A stretch of 64,000 nt of DNA from Terriglobia bacterium (GCA_020073565.1 JAIQEY010000031.1:1-64000), one strand, 5' to 3'; positions 54,050 through 62,395 are shown, numbered from the stretch's first letter. Made by a program: numbers and translations. The notes: generated from the sequence alone by a model not told the origin.

Positions 54050-54997
54050 ATGAATACTCGTCGAGAATTCCTGTCCCAGGCCGTGATCATGGCCGCCGGT
54101 GCATTGCTGTCATCGTCGCGTGGGATGGCGTCTCAGGTTCAACCGGATGTCCGTTTTCCGGCGAGTGCACGCGACCGCATCGCGGTCGCCTCTTATCCGT
54201 TTCGCGACTTCATTCTCCCAGCGGAATACGTGAGCGCTTTGGCTTCCCCGACCGCCCCTAAAATGGAGCTCACGGAATTCGCCGCACACGTAAAGTCGCG
54301 GTTCAACATCAACAAGATTGAACCCTGGAGCAGTCATTTCCGGTCGCTCGAACCGAAATATCTCGACGAGTTCCGCGTAGCGCTTGACCAGGCAAAGGCC
54401 ATGGTCGTCAATATCGCGTTCGATGGACTACACAGCTTCTACGCCCTTGACCGAGCCGAGCGCGAACGCGCCATTGCCGACAACAAGCAGTGGATTGACG
54501 CGGCCGCCACGCTCGGCTCTCCCAGCATTCGGACGCACATCGCCTCAGGCGACAACCAGCCCCCCGATCTCGACCGGTCCGCCGACACGCTCCTCCGGAT
54601 CGTGGAACACGCCGCGACGCGCAACGTCGTCATCCATCTGGAGAACGATGACGGAGTGACCGAGGAGCCAGTGTTCTTGGCGAAACTGATTGAAAAAGTG
54701 AACAGTCCGTGGCTGCGTGGCCTGCCTGATTTCGGGAATTCACTGATGCACAAAATTCCCGAAGATGCCTACGCCGGACTTGAGGCCATGTTCAATCACG
54801 CTTATGGGATCTGCCACGTCAAACAGTCGGAGGCAACCGGGCAAGGGGCAAACGTGCAGGTGGACCTGGCGTATGCGTTCGCAATCCTGAAGAAGACCGG
54901 GTTCCACGGCTACTGCTCGATGGAGTACGACAACACCGGCGACCCTTACAAGGGAACCGAGGAACTGATTGCAAGAACTCTGGCGCTCCTGTCGTAG
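54050..54997 (+). CDS. Tat-exported sugar phosphate isomerase/epimerase-like protein
   Basis: 315 residues from ATG 54050; a longer frame adds 20 unlikely residues before the Tat motif. Tat signal TRREFLSQAVIMAAGALL at the N-terminus. TIM-barrel features: RIAVASYPFRDFI, SPSIRTHIASGDN, IHLENDDGVTEEP, RGLPDFGNSLMHK, HGYCSMEYDNTGDP, with acidic and His residues at the metal sites as in xylose isomerase-like proteins. It probably acts on a sugar derivative in the periplasm; the reaction is not known. It follows the palindrome at 53841-53867. Confidence 0.83.
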   Translation: MNTRREFLSQAVIMAAGALLSSSRGMASQVQPDVRFPASARDRIAVASYPFRDFILPAEYVSALASPTAPKMELTEFAAHVKSRFNINKIEPWSSHFRSLEPKYLDEFRVALDQAKAMVVNIAFDGLHSFYALDRAERERAIADNKQWIDAAATLGSPSIRTHIASGDNQPPDLDRSADTLLRIVEHAATRNVVIHLENDDGVTEEPVFLAKLIEKVNSPWLRGLPDFGNSLMHKIPEDAYAGLEAMFNHAYGICHVKQSEATGQGANVQVDLAYAFAILKKTGFHGYCSMEYDNTGDPYKGTEELIARTLALLS

Positions 54998-55035
54998 GCC
55001 ACAAGTAACCAACTTATTTACTTGTTCCTTTTTTG

Positions 55036-55063
55036 TTGCTGCCAGGCATTTCCTTGCTATGAT
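55036..55063 (+). promoter_or_regulatory. Candidate promoter upstream of the truncated Tat leader
   Basis: -35-like TTGCTG (55036-55041), 16-bp spacer, -10 TATGAT (55058-55063), 47 bp before ATG 55111. Confidence 0.4.
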
Positions 55064-55110
55064 GGGCCTCCGCCTCGCGCGTACTTCACTCTCCATTCTG
55101 GAGGCCCCGC

Positions 55111-55206
55111 ATGGCACGTCGTTGGTTTCTGTCGCGGCTCGCTGCTCTACCCCTGCTGGCTGTAGGTGCCCTTAGCGGCAAACCGGCACGTCGAAGAAGC
55201 CCATGA
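55111..55206 (+). pseudogene. Truncated Tat signal peptide ORF (31 codons)
   Basis: From ATG 55111 with SD TGGAGG 7 nt upstream. It reads MARRWFLSRLAALPLLAVGA and then ALSGKPARRRSP before TGA. ARRWFLSR is a twin-arginine motif, followed by a hydrophobic stretch, so this is a Tat signal without a mature protein. Its TGA (55204-55206) overlaps the ATG of the DsrE-like ORF by 4 nt. The downstream bases are tandem ATGAAG-type 9-mers. It is probably the start of a gene broken by a frameshift or repeat rearrangement, with the DsrE-like frame as the separated body. Confidence 0.45.
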
Positions 55207-55580
55207 AGCCCATGAAGATCATGAAGATCATGATGAAGAACGCCTGGGGTTCAGACGATCCGACGAAGGCGGCGTTTCCCTTCTCGCACGGACTTGCCCT
55301 GGCCGGAGCAGGACACGAGGTGCAAATCTATCTGCTCGGCGAAGCGGTCGTGCTGATGCGCAAGGCGGTCGCCAGTTCTGTGACTCCGGTCGGTTGGCCA
55401 CCGGTCGGCGACTTTCTGGGCAAACTCGCTGCAAAGAAAGTCACGATCTACGCCTGCCGCGCATGTGCTCGCGCTCGCGGTGTGACCGAGGAAGACCTTG
55501 CGAACTGGAGCGCCAAGTTCGGTAATCCGGCGATTCTTGTATCGCTGGTCGAGTGGGCGGACCGGGTGATCACCGAGTGA
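55203..55580 (+). CDS. DsrE-like protein with irregular N-terminus
   Basis: 125 residues. The body fits DsrE/DsrF-like sulfur-relay or redox proteins: GSDDPTKAAFPFSHGLALAG, HEVQIYLLGEAVVLMRKAVA, KVTIYACRACARARGVTEED, VSLVEWADRVITE, with a possible redox Cys pair CRAC. The N-terminus is unusual: MKPMKIMKIMMKNAW comes from tandem 9-bp repeats, where members normally have a beta strand such as KVLIVATHGP. It may be the body of a Tat-exported protein, split from its signal by a frameshift. It could still be made because ATGA couples it to the upstream ORF. Confidence 0.7.
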   Translation: MKPMKIMKIMMKNAWGSDDPTKAAFPFSHGLALAGAGHEVQIYLLGEAVVLMRKAVASSVTPVGWPPVGDFLGKLAAKKVTIYACRACARARGVTEEDLANWSAKFGNPAILVSLVEWADRVITE

Positions 55581-55629
55581 GGTGTGCTTGCAAGAACCAC
55601 CGCAGGCTCTCGAAAAAGGAAAACCAGAC

Positions 55630-55645
55630 TCTCGTTCTAACGAGA
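55630..55645. promoter_or_regulatory. 16-bp palindrome upstream of the di-haem protein gene
   Basis: TCTCGTT (55630-55636), CT, AACGAGA (55639-55645): perfect 7-bp arms with a 2-bp centre. Located 70 bp before the ATG at 55716; operator-like. Confidence 0.4.
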
Positions 55646-55715
55646 ATCACACACAGAAATTTGGCAGATCGCAGCTTCGTCGCTCTCAACACCTCTGGCC
55701 CGGAAGGAATGCCCT

Positions 55716-57176
55716 ATGAAGCCCACGTTGCTGTTGCCCCTGGTCGCAGGAGCCGTCCTGTTCTCCGTAGCCATCCACTCTCGCGGACAAGCGCCCACCC
55801 AACCTCCAGAAGCAGTCACCGGATTCGACAACCAGAGCAACGGATTTTCCGATCCTGACCGGCGTAGTGCGGACCAGGAATTCTTCGAGGAGGTCGAGGA
55901 CATCGCCCCCGATGGACTCGGGCCGCTCTACAATGCACAGTCCTGCCGCGAGTGTCACCAGACCCCGGTCTCGGGAGCCGCGAGCCAGGTTACGGAGTTG
56001 CGCGTAGGACATCTCGACTCGCACGGCCAATTCCAGAACCCGCAGATCCCGATCAATCACGGAGCGGAGATCATCCAGGATCGGAACCTCGTGAATGACC
56101 GCGCCATCTGCCCGGAGATTCAGGAACGCGTGCCCGAAACTGAGACCGTGCGCACCACCCGCATCGCCACCAACACGCTCGGGGATGGATATGTGGAGGC
56201 GATCGCCGACCAAACCCTGCTCACAATTCGCAAGGAACAATGCAGGGCGTCGCATGGAAAGATTTGCGGGCAGGCTGTCAAGGTGCTGGTACCCGAAAGC
56301 GAAGGCAGAGACCGCATCGGGCGCTTTGGCTGGAAAGACCAGCACGCCAGCCTGCTTGCGTTCGCCGCCGATGCGTACTTGAACGAGATGGGAATTACAA
56401 ACCGCCTGCAACCCACCGAAGTGACGTCCATCTGCAATCCGCCGGTGACCACAACGGTTCCGAATACCGACGACACGAAGGTCACCGAACCCAACAGTCT
56501 GCCCGATCCTACCGACAACAACCTGGAAGACATTGACCACTTCGCCAGTTTCATGCGGTCGCTAAAGGCGCCTGCCCGGGACGAGACGGCTGCGGCGACT
56601 CCGGAGGCCAAGCAGGGCGCTCAGCTGTTCGCAAAAATCGGCTGTGGCACCTGCCATGTCGAGACCATCGTGACCGGTAACAGTCCGGCCGCGCCGGGTG
56701 GCCCCGGCCTCCATCCCGACGCGCTGGAAAACCGGACCATTCATCCCTACAGCGACTTCCTGCTCCACAACATCGGCACGGGAGACGGAATCCCGGTCGC
56801 GCTGGTTGAGCACTTCGGCCGCGAGCGAGTCCAGAGGCGCATGCGCGAACTGGCGGCGTCGCGGGCTGCGGAAACGTCGGAGCACCAAAAAGGAAAGGCC
56901 GAGGACGAATGCAGCGAAAGCTATCAGACCGCCGTGCTCGAGGGAGAAAAACACCCCGACCTGTTGCGGGATATGCTGTGCGCGCGCAACAAGATCCGGA
57001 CTGCCCCGCTCTGGGGATTGCGGCTGCGCTCACGCCTGATGCACGATGGCGGGTCGGTCCAACTGGGCGACGCCGTCCGCCGCCACCAGGGAGAAGCCGA
57101 GAAAGTAAGTGAGCGCTTTACCAAGCTGAAGCCCGCGGAGAAAAAAGCGCTGCTGGCCTTTCTGCAATCGCTCTGA
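55716..57176 (+). CDS. Exported di-haem DUF1111 oxidoreductase
   Basis: 486 residues. Signal peptide MKPTLLLPLVAGAVLFSVAI. Two haem c motifs: CRECH (C77-H81) in LYNAQSCRECHQTPV and CGTCH (C310-H314) in KIGCGTCHVETI. Conserved family segments GFGWKD-like RIGRFGWKDQHASL and APLWGLRLRSRLMHDGG. Tandem cytochrome-like domains of this type transfer electrons or oxidise organic substrates in the periplasm. The following barrel and cytochrome genes, on the same strand with gaps of 143 bp and an overlap, suggest one module. Confidence 0.92.
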   Translation: MKPTLLLPLVAGAVLFSVAIHSRGQAPTQPPEAVTGFDNQSNGFSDPDRRSADQEFFEEVEDIAPDGLGPLYNAQSCRECHQTPVSGAASQVTELRVGHLDSHGQFQNPQIPINHGAEIIQDRNLVNDRAICPEIQERVPETETVRTTRIATNTLGDGYVEAIADQTLLTIRKEQCRASHGKICGQAVKVLVPESEGRDRIGRFGWKDQHASLLAFAADAYLNEMGITNRLQPTEVTSICNPPVTTTVPNTDDTKVTEPNSLPDPTDNNLEDIDHFASFMRSLKAPARDETAAATPEAKQGAQLFAKIGCGTCHVETIVTGNSPAAPGGPGLHPDALENRTIHPYSDFLLHNIGTGDGIPVALVEHFGRERVQRRMRELAASRAAETSEHQKGKAEDECSESYQTAVLEGEKHPDLLRDMLCARNKIRTAPLWGLRLRSRLMHDGGSVQLGDAVRRHQGEAEKVSERFTKLKPAEKKALLAFLQSL

Positions 57177-57275
57177 GCACCGGACAGTGGGCGCCTGCCG
57201 AAGGCGCCCGCGTCTTTCCTCTCTCTCTTACAAAAATGTGACACAGCCAGGTAGCCAACCGGGAGGAAATTCCGG

Positions 57276-57311
57276 TAAATTGAAATTGAAATTGAATTTC
57301 ATTTTCAATTA
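57276..57311 (+). promoter_or_regulatory. AT-rich dyad in the leader of the barrel gene
   Basis: Repeated AAATTG words followed by AATTGAAA...TTTTCAATT arms, ending 8 bp before the ATG at 57320. It could fold in the mRNA leader. It is far more AT-rich than surrounding DNA. Confidence 0.4.
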
Positions 57312-57319
57312 GGAATTCC

Positions 57320-58231
57320 ATGGAACCCGCTCTCCTGACCCGCATCCGGCCGGCTGCACGGCGGCTGCGGGCACCGCTTCTTCTTTTTCTCCTGGCATCT
57401 GCGGCCTCGTTCGCCCGCGCGCAGGAAGCGCCGTATTTCGTGACTTACGATCATCATCTGGAAGAGCCGGGCAATCTCGAGGTTGAAACCAGCAGCACGC
57501 TCGGTATTCCCCGCTCTGGCCAGCGGTTGTTCTTTGCCCCTTATGCGGAAATCGAATATGGCGTGGCCGGCCGCTGGACGACCGAACTCTACTTCGAAGG
57601 ACAGAGCACCTCGGGCGATAGCGCCGTGTTCACCGGCTGGCGGCTGGAAAACCGTTTCCGGCCCCTGAAGCGCGAGCACTGGATCAATCCCGTGCTCTAT
57701 CTCGAATACGAGGGCGTGAACGAGGCCACACGGATTCAGAAGGAAATCGTCGGACATTCCGAGCTATCGGACGAGCGAAATGCCGAACTGGCTGACACGC
57801 ACGCGCACGAACTGGAAACCAAACTGATTCTGTCAAGTAACCTGCACGATTGGAACCTGGCCGGTAATTTCATTGTGGAGAAGAACCTCTCCGCCAGCGA
57901 AGGATTTGAATTCGGCTACACCCTCGGCGTATCGCGGCCGCTCGCGAGACTCGCGACGGGGGGCGAGTGCCGCTGGTGCCGCGAGAACTTTATTGTAGGC
58001 GTTGAAATGTACGGAGGGCTGGGCGGCACGCTTGATCTCTCGCTCCATGACACCGCCCACTACATCGCACCGGTGGTCCGCTGGCAGATCGGCGACAACG
58101 CAAGCATCCATTTCTCGCCCGCCATCGGGCTCACGCACGTCAGTAACCCGGTGCTCCTGCGAATCGGCTACAGCTACGAAATCCAGGCCTTTGGCCGGAA
58201 GGTCGCCCGGATGTTCGGAGGCAAGCCATGA
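57320..58231 (+). CDS. Putative outer-membrane beta-barrel protein
   Basis: 303 residues with SD AGGA. Signal peptide APLLLFLLASAASFARAQ. The mature part is beta-rich with alternating aromatics: LEEPGNLEVETSSTLGIPRS, FFAPYAEIEYGVAGRWTTEL, HWINPVLYLEYEG, SIHFSPAIGLTHVSNPVLLR, IGYSYEIQAFGRK. This fits a 10-12 strand outer-membrane barrel. The cytochrome c gene overlaps its last 4 nt (ATGA), so they are translated together. It is next to the DUF1111 gene. A role as porin partner for the cytochrome is an inference. No family recognised. Confidence 0.75.
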   Translation: MEPALLTRIRPAARRLRAPLLLFLLASAASFARAQEAPYFVTYDHHLEEPGNLEVETSSTLGIPRSGQRLFFAPYAEIEYGVAGRWTTELYFEGQSTSGDSAVFTGWRLENRFRPLKREHWINPVLYLEYEGVNEATRIQKEIVGHSELSDERNAELADTHAHELETKLILSSNLHDWNLAGNFIVEKNLSASEGFEFGYTLGVSRPLARLATGGECRWCRENFIVGVEMYGGLGGTLDLSLHDTAHYIAPVVRWQIGDNASIHFSPAIGLTHVSNPVLLRIGYSYEIQAFGRKVARMFGGKP

Positions 58232-58632
58232 GTCTAGCTCGGATCCCCTTCTGGTTGGTGATGCTGATCGCTTCGATGGTAGTGGCGCAGAATGTCAATT
58301 ATCAGCAGGACCCAAACTGGAAAGTACCGGTTGAAGCGGCGGAGAAGAAGAACCCGCTGGCGAATCAACCAGAACTAGCCGCGGGAGGCAAGAAACTGTT
58401 CATACGCATCTGCGTAGAATGCCACGGAAGATCGGGCGAGGGGGTGAAGAGGAATGCGGCCGATCTGCAACTCTCGATTGTGCAAGCTCAAAGCGATGGA
58501 GCGCTTTTCTGGAAGATCACCAACGGCAATCCCGACCGGGGCATGCCATCGTTCAGCCGGCTTCCCGAATTGCAGCGCTGGCAGATTGTGCTTTACCTGC
58601 GAGCGCTCAAACCGACCGAATCGAGTTCGTAG
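58228..58632 (+). CDS. Small exported c-type cytochrome
   Basis: 134 residues. Signal peptide SLARIPFWLVMLIASMVVAQ. Haem c motif CVECH (C62, C65, H66) in LFIRICVECHGRSGEGVK, distal Met in NPDRGMPSFSRL, and C-terminal helix LPELQRWQIVLYLRALKP, as in class I cytochromes of the ubiquinol-oxidase or cbb3-FixP type. It starts inside the stop of the barrel gene (ATGA overlap). It probably carries electrons for the DUF1111 protein or an oxidase in the periplasm. Confidence 0.88.
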   Translation: MSLARIPFWLVMLIASMVVAQNVNYQQDPNWKVPVEAAEKKNPLANQPELAAGGKKLFIRICVECHGRSGEGVKRNAADLQLSIVQAQSDGALFWKITNGNPDRGMPSFSRLPELQRWQIVLYLRALKPTESSS

Positions 58633-58752
58633 CAGCCAAGAACAAAACATTTGCAATTCTCGGATGATACCGTCATCCATCGTTGCGTCCGCGGGGCCTT
58701 TCTGATAACGTGCGTGCCATCGCTCGCAACGTCTTGTCTCAGGAGGCTTCTC

Positions 58753-59187
58753 GTGGCATTTTGTCCGAACTGTGGAACGCAAATCGCCGATGGCGCAGCT
58801 TGTCCGAAATGTGCGGGTGCCGCTCCGGGTGTTGGCGGCACTGCCGCCGGCGGGTTGACCGACAACATGGCGGGCGCGTTGGCGTACGTGACAATTGTTC
58901 CGGCGATCATATTTCTGGTGCTGGAGCCTTACAACAAGAAGCGCTTCATCCGTTTCCACTCGTTCCAATGTATTTTCTTCGCCATCGCCTGGACTGTGCT
59001 CTGGATTGCCCTGGCGTTCATCGGCCATATTCCCTTCCTGGGCTGGGCGACGCTCCTGTTGTGGCCACTGATTTCGCTGGCGGGACTGGTCGTTTGGATC
59101 ATCGTCGTGCTGAAGGCCTACCAGGGCCAGATGTTCAAGCTGCCGGTCATCGGCGACATGGCGGAGAAGCAGGCGAACACAGTCTAG
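58753..59187 (+). CDS. Small membrane protein with zinc-ribbon (DUF4870-like)
   Basis: 144 residues from GTG 58753, decided by a strong SD (AGGAGG); the open frame extends 34 codons upstream without support. Zinc-ribbon Cys at the start: AFCPNCGTQIADGAACPKC. Three hydrophobic helices follow (AGALAYVTIVPAIIFLVLEP, FFAIAWTVLWIALAFIG, TLLLWPLISLAGLVVWIIVV) with NKKRFIRFHSFQC between, typical of the DUF4870/TM2-related group. Function unknown. Confidence 0.82.
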   Translation: MAFCPNCGTQIADGAACPKCAGAAPGVGGTAAGGLTDNMAGALAYVTIVPAIIFLVLEPYNKKRFIRFHSFQCIFFAIAWTVLWIALAFIGHIPFLGWATLLLWPLISLAGLVVWIIVVLKAYQGQMFKLPVIGDMAEKQANTV

Positions 59188-59261
59188 GAGCTGGTTACTT
59201 TCTTCGACTTTTTCGAAACCTTTTTGGCGTTCCCACGTCAAATTCCAGATAGGCTAGTAGT

Positions 59262-59915
59262 GTGTTCACCGGACTCCAGCCAACGACGTCGCGTTTGAGA
59301 AACTACCGGGCGGTAGGTGTGTCGGTGGCTGGGCATCTCGTGCTGCTTCTCTGGATCGTGTTCCATCATCCGAAAGTCATCGAACTCACCCCAGTATGGC
59401 TGGCGTACGGAGACGGCACTCGCTCCTACCGCGTAACCTACTTCCCTCCGAACGGCGAGGACGCGGCCCTTGAAGTGAAGTTAGTCCTGCCGCGCGAGTC
59501 GCGTGCGCCCCGAGCGCGACCACGATCTTCAGCACCTAAGCCAGCCGCCGACCATCAGCCGGTTCCTGCGGACGCGGAAGCTGCCGACCACAATTCCCGC
59601 GCTGGATCGCCGCTGGGCACCATGATTGACGGGCCGATCACTGGTCATGAAGTGCACGTGGCTTATCCCGTCGTGTATCCGGACCCTCCGGTCGCACGGT
59701 CGGACCTTCCGCGGGATTTGCAGGGCGACGTCGTGATCGAGGTGACGATCGACTCCCAGGGCAACGTCGTCGAGACGAAGATTGTGCAAGCCATTGGGCA
59801 CGGGATCGACGAAAAAATCGAGGCCACGCTGCGCCGTTGGCACTACCAACCCGCGACGCTCGATGGCGTGCCGGTTGCGTCCAAGCACGACGTCCACTTT
59901 CATTTCCCCGCGTGA
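59262..59915 (+). CDS. TonB-family energy-transducer-like protein
   Basis: 217 residues from GTG 59262. N-terminal anchor about 18-35 (AVGVSVAGHLVLLLWIVFHH), a Pro/Arg/Ala-rich linker (RAPRARPRSSAPKPAADHQP), then a C-terminal TonB-type domain: ARSDLPRDLQGDVVIEVTID, SQGNVVETKIVQAIGHGIDE, IEATLRRWHYQPATLDGVPV. TonB proteins carry proton-motive energy to outer-membrane receptors. No ExbBD genes are near; the receptor at 37-41 kb is the only TonB-dependent one in the window. Confidence 0.82.
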   Translation: MFTGLQPTTSRLRNYRAVGVSVAGHLVLLLWIVFHHPKVIELTPVWLAYGDGTRSYRVTYFPPNGEDAALEVKLVLPRESRAPRARPRSSAPKPAADHQPVPADAEAADHNSRAGSPLGTMIDGPITGHEVHVAYPVVYPDPPVARSDLPRDLQGDVVIEVTIDSQGNVVETKIVQAIGHGIDEKIEATLRRWHYQPATLDGVPVASKHDVHFHFPA

Positions 59916-59942
59916 GTTTTGCGGTGATGCCAGCGAGTTGTT

Positions 59943-59960
59943 AACCACAGAGGACAGAGG
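59943..59960. repeat. Family C word, single arm
   Basis: ACCACAGAGGACAGAGG matches the right arm of the 17622-17675 inverted repeat except for one missing CA unit. Confidence 0.45.
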
Positions 59961-60052
59961 TACACGGGGGAGCCCGTTTGCGATTTGGGCCAATAAAATT
60001 CGCCATTTGTTCGCCTGTGTGGTAAGCTGACTGCCCGTCAGTGAGAGAGACC

Positions 60053-60652
60053 ATGCGCAAGGCAATTAACCACCTGAAAAAATCCGATCCCGTCCTGGCC
60101 GCCATCATTGAGCGCGTCGGACCGTGCCGCATGGAGTTTGGCGAGCCCACGTTTCATAGCCTGGCCGAGGCGATCCTCTATCAGCAATTGAACGGCAAAG
60201 CGGCGGTGACCATCTTCAAGCGCTTCACCGATCTGGCTGGTGACCCGCTGACCCCCGCTGGAATCCTGAAGCTCAGCGATGCGGAGATGCGTGGCGTTGG
60301 CCTTTCGAAGCAGAAGACTTCCTATTTGCGTGACCTGTCGGAGAAGACGAAAGCCGGCCTCGTTGAATTCGAACGCCTGCCGAAGTTGTCCGAGGAGGAA
60401 GTCATCCAACACCTCACCCAAGTCAAGGGCGTCGGCGTGTGGACGGCGCACATGTTCCTGATGTTCACCCTGCGCCGGCCCGACATCTTGCCCACCGGCG
60501 ACTACGGCGTACAGGCGGCCATCAAGAAACACTACAAGAAGCGCAAATGGCCCAAACCCGCAGTCATGGAGAGGATCGCACAACCCTGGGTTCCTTACCG
60601 CTCCATCGCGTGCTGGTACTTGTGGAAGAGCCTGGACGTGAAGACGATGTAG
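60053..60652 (+). CDS. DNA-3-methyladenine glycosylase II-like (AlkA/HhH-GPD)
   Basis: 199 residues from ATG 60053; a GTG 12 bp upstream is also in frame. HhH-GPD fold: FHSLAEAILYQQLNGKAAVT, hairpin QVKGVGVWTAHMFLMFTL, catalytic Asp in ILPTGDYGVQAAIKKHY, and IAQPWVPYRSIACWYLWKSL. It should remove alkylated bases such as 3-methyladenine. It is a compact version without the N-terminal AlkA beta domain. The 3' region has AGCTCGAAGCTCGAAGC repeats to 60753. Confidence 0.9.
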   Translation: MRKAINHLKKSDPVLAAIIERVGPCRMEFGEPTFHSLAEAILYQQLNGKAAVTIFKRFTDLAGDPLTPAGILKLSDAEMRGVGLSKQKTSYLRDLSEKTKAGLVEFERLPKLSEEEVIQHLTQVKGVGVWTAHMFLMFTLRRPDILPTGDYGVQAAIKKHYKKRKWPKPAVMERIAQPWVPYRSIACWYLWKSLDVKTM

Positions 60653-60653
60653 A

Positions 60654-60753
60654 GCTGCGAGCTTCGAGCTGCGAGCAAGCTCTTGGCCCTTAGCTCTCGT
60701 TTGAGCCTGCGCTCGCTCGCGGCTCGCAGCTCGTAGCTCGAAGCTCGAAGCTC
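60654..60753. repeat. Inverted low-complexity repeat, family H
   Basis: GAGCTGCGAGCTTCGAGCTGCG at the left faces CGCAGCTCGTAGCTCGAAGC at the right, with further AGCTCGAAGCTCG. The arms are partly complementary. It lies in the gap between the glycosylase and the cspA terminator. Confidence 0.5.
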
Positions 60754-60760
60754 ACAATAA

Positions 60761-60789
60761 AAAACCCTCTCAACCATCGAGAGGGTTTT
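60761..60789 (-). terminator. Rho-independent terminator of the cold-shock gene
   Basis: Stem AAAACCCTCTC/GAGAGGGTTTT with a 7-nt loop; on the minus strand it is followed by TTTTTTA. It also could work on the plus strand. Confidence 0.75.
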
Positions 60790-60809
60790 GCGAACTGGCT
60801 TAGCTGCGT

Positions 60810-61013
60810 CTATGCGCGCACAACGTTGCCCGCCTGAAAGCCTTTGGGGCCTTTGAGCAGATCGAATTCGACAGTCTCGCCCTCATTCAGCGTGCGGTAG
60901 CCGTTCTCTTGGATGGCGGAGAAGTGCACGAAGACATCCTCGCCGGTGGAGCGCTGGATGAACCCATATCCCTTCGCCCCGTTAAACCACTTCACAGTAC
61001 CCTTCTCTCTCAC
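60810..61013 (-). CDS. Cold-shock protein
   Basis: 67 residues from GTG 61013 with SD AAAGGAG 7 nt upstream. RNP1 KGYGFIQR and RNP2 VFVHFSAI; start [18 protein letters not shown]. This single CSD protein binds single-stranded nucleic acid and may melt RNA structure. A long leader (to about 61290) with a hairpin is typical for cold-induced members. It ends at a Rho-independent terminator. Confidence 0.95.
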   Translation of the reverse strand: MREKGTVKWFNGAKGYGFIQRSTGEDVFVHFSAIQENGYRTLNEGETVEFDLLKGPKGFQAGNVVRA

Positions 61014-61440
61014 AAAAAACTCCTTTCCTCTCTTCGCTTGAAAATATTCTTCCGTCTCTTATGGATTGTCTGTCCCAGGGAAGTGGGACACCCCCCTCAA
61101 AGGACGGTAAGAATTTCGGTCGCGTCACTCCAGGCGGGCCACATCGCAACAGAAACGGCTCCGCTCGTTCCGACGTCCGGTTGCCCGCGACGGAACTTCC
61201 TGGGAGCCGTGTTAAGTAGACGCGAAATGGAACTACCTGCCACAGAAACGTCAACCTTAGCCTTACTCATCGGCCGGATACGGCCAACGAGCCCAAGATA
61301 ATAGCAGCAAGATCACACTTTGCAAGAGTTAAGTGATTGCCACCAACATGACCGCGGGCCTTAGAACGGCGCCGGGTGCAGGCGCGCCGTGGATGAGTCC
61401 TGCGGGCGAAGGCGTAAGTATTTGATAAGATTTAAGAAAA
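61014..61440. other. Cold-shock gene 5' leader and divergent promoter region
   Basis: 427 bp without a gene. Minus-strand -35 TTGCAA (61320-61325), 18-bp spacer, -10 TTATCT (61296-61301) would give a leader of about 275 nt. A hairpin TGTCCCA/TGGGACA (61071-61077, 61084-61090) lies in it. Confidence 0.4.
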
Positions 61441-62310
61441 GTGTCGTCAATTACTCCAGTAGAAATTTCTGAACAGCGAGGGGCAACCGAGCTCCGCCGG
61501 GCGCACGTGGAGGGATTGCTGCGTTCAACTTCGCGCTATATGCTCCGAACCGAAGTCCATACCTTTGCCTTCTCGGTCGCAGCCAATGCGATCCTCTCCT
61601 TTTTCCCCTTCCTGCTGTTGCTGCTGACGCTGATTCGGCGAGTCTTTCATTCGCAGATCATGTACAGCGTGGTGGAGAGCCTGCTGCGCGACTACCTTCC
61701 CACCGGACAAGAGTTTGTCATCCGCAATCTGAACGCGCTCGTCAGCGCGCATCAGCGTGCCAAGATATTCTCAGTAGTCATGCTGCTGATCACTTCGACG
61801 GGAATCTTCCTTCCCCTCGAGGTCGCGCTCAACCGCGTCTGGGGATTCCGCAACAACCGTTCCTACCTGGGCAATCAACTGATTGCACTCGGCCTCGCAT
61901 TCGCGTGCGGATCGCTCGCATTGATTTCCGTCGCCCTGACCGCGGGCAACGTCGCCGTCGTGAAAAGCGCGCTCCATGGTTACGGCGCCTGGTATGTGCA
62001 GTTGGTGGGCTTTGTCACCATGAAAGTGTTCGCGATTCTGGCCAGCATCGCCGGTTTTTTCCTGGTCTACTGGCTGCTGCCGAACGGAAAGGTTCCCGCG
62101 CGAGGCGTTCTGCCTGCCGCCATTCTGATGGGCTTGCTCTCGGAAGCGCTCAAGTACGCCTATATCCTCGCTCTCCCCTGGCTCAACTTCGGAGAAGTCT
62201 ACGGCCCTTTCGCGATCTCGGTGAGCCTGATGTTCTGGGCGTTTCTCTCAGGAATGCTGCTGCTGACGGGAGCCCACTTGTCGGCGCGAAGGATCCTGCG
62301 GAACGTGTAA
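61441..62310 (+). CDS. YihY/BrkB-family membrane protein
   Basis: 289 residues from GTG 61441. Six hydrophobic segments: FAFSVAANAILSFFPFLLLL, IFSVVMLLITSTGIFLPLEV, GLAFACGSLALISVALTAGN, AILASIAGFFLVYWLLPNGK, LPAAILMGLLSEALKYAYIL and ISVSLMFWAFLSGMLLLTGA. The LPNGKVP and FGEVYGPFA motifs fit this family. Such proteins were once called ribonuclease BN; they are now regarded as membrane proteins of unsettled, possibly transport, function. Confidence 0.88.
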   Translation: MSSITPVEISEQRGATELRRAHVEGLLRSTSRYMLRTEVHTFAFSVAANAILSFFPFLLLLLTLIRRVFHSQIMYSVVESLLRDYLPTGQEFVIRNLNALVSAHQRAKIFSVVMLLITSTGIFLPLEVALNRVWGFRNNRSYLGNQLIALGLAFACGSLALISVALTAGNVAVVKSALHGYGAWYVQLVGFVTMKVFAILASIAGFFLVYWLLPNGKVPARGVLPAAILMGLLSEALKYAYILALPWLNFGEVYGPFAISVSLMFWAFLSGMLLLTGAHLSARRILRNV

Positions 62311-62395
62311 TCGAAAGGGAACTGGTGGGCCAACACCCCAGCCTCGGTTGGTTCGGGGGGAAGGGTGAGCCAGCCCCCGGACTATTCACGAACCC

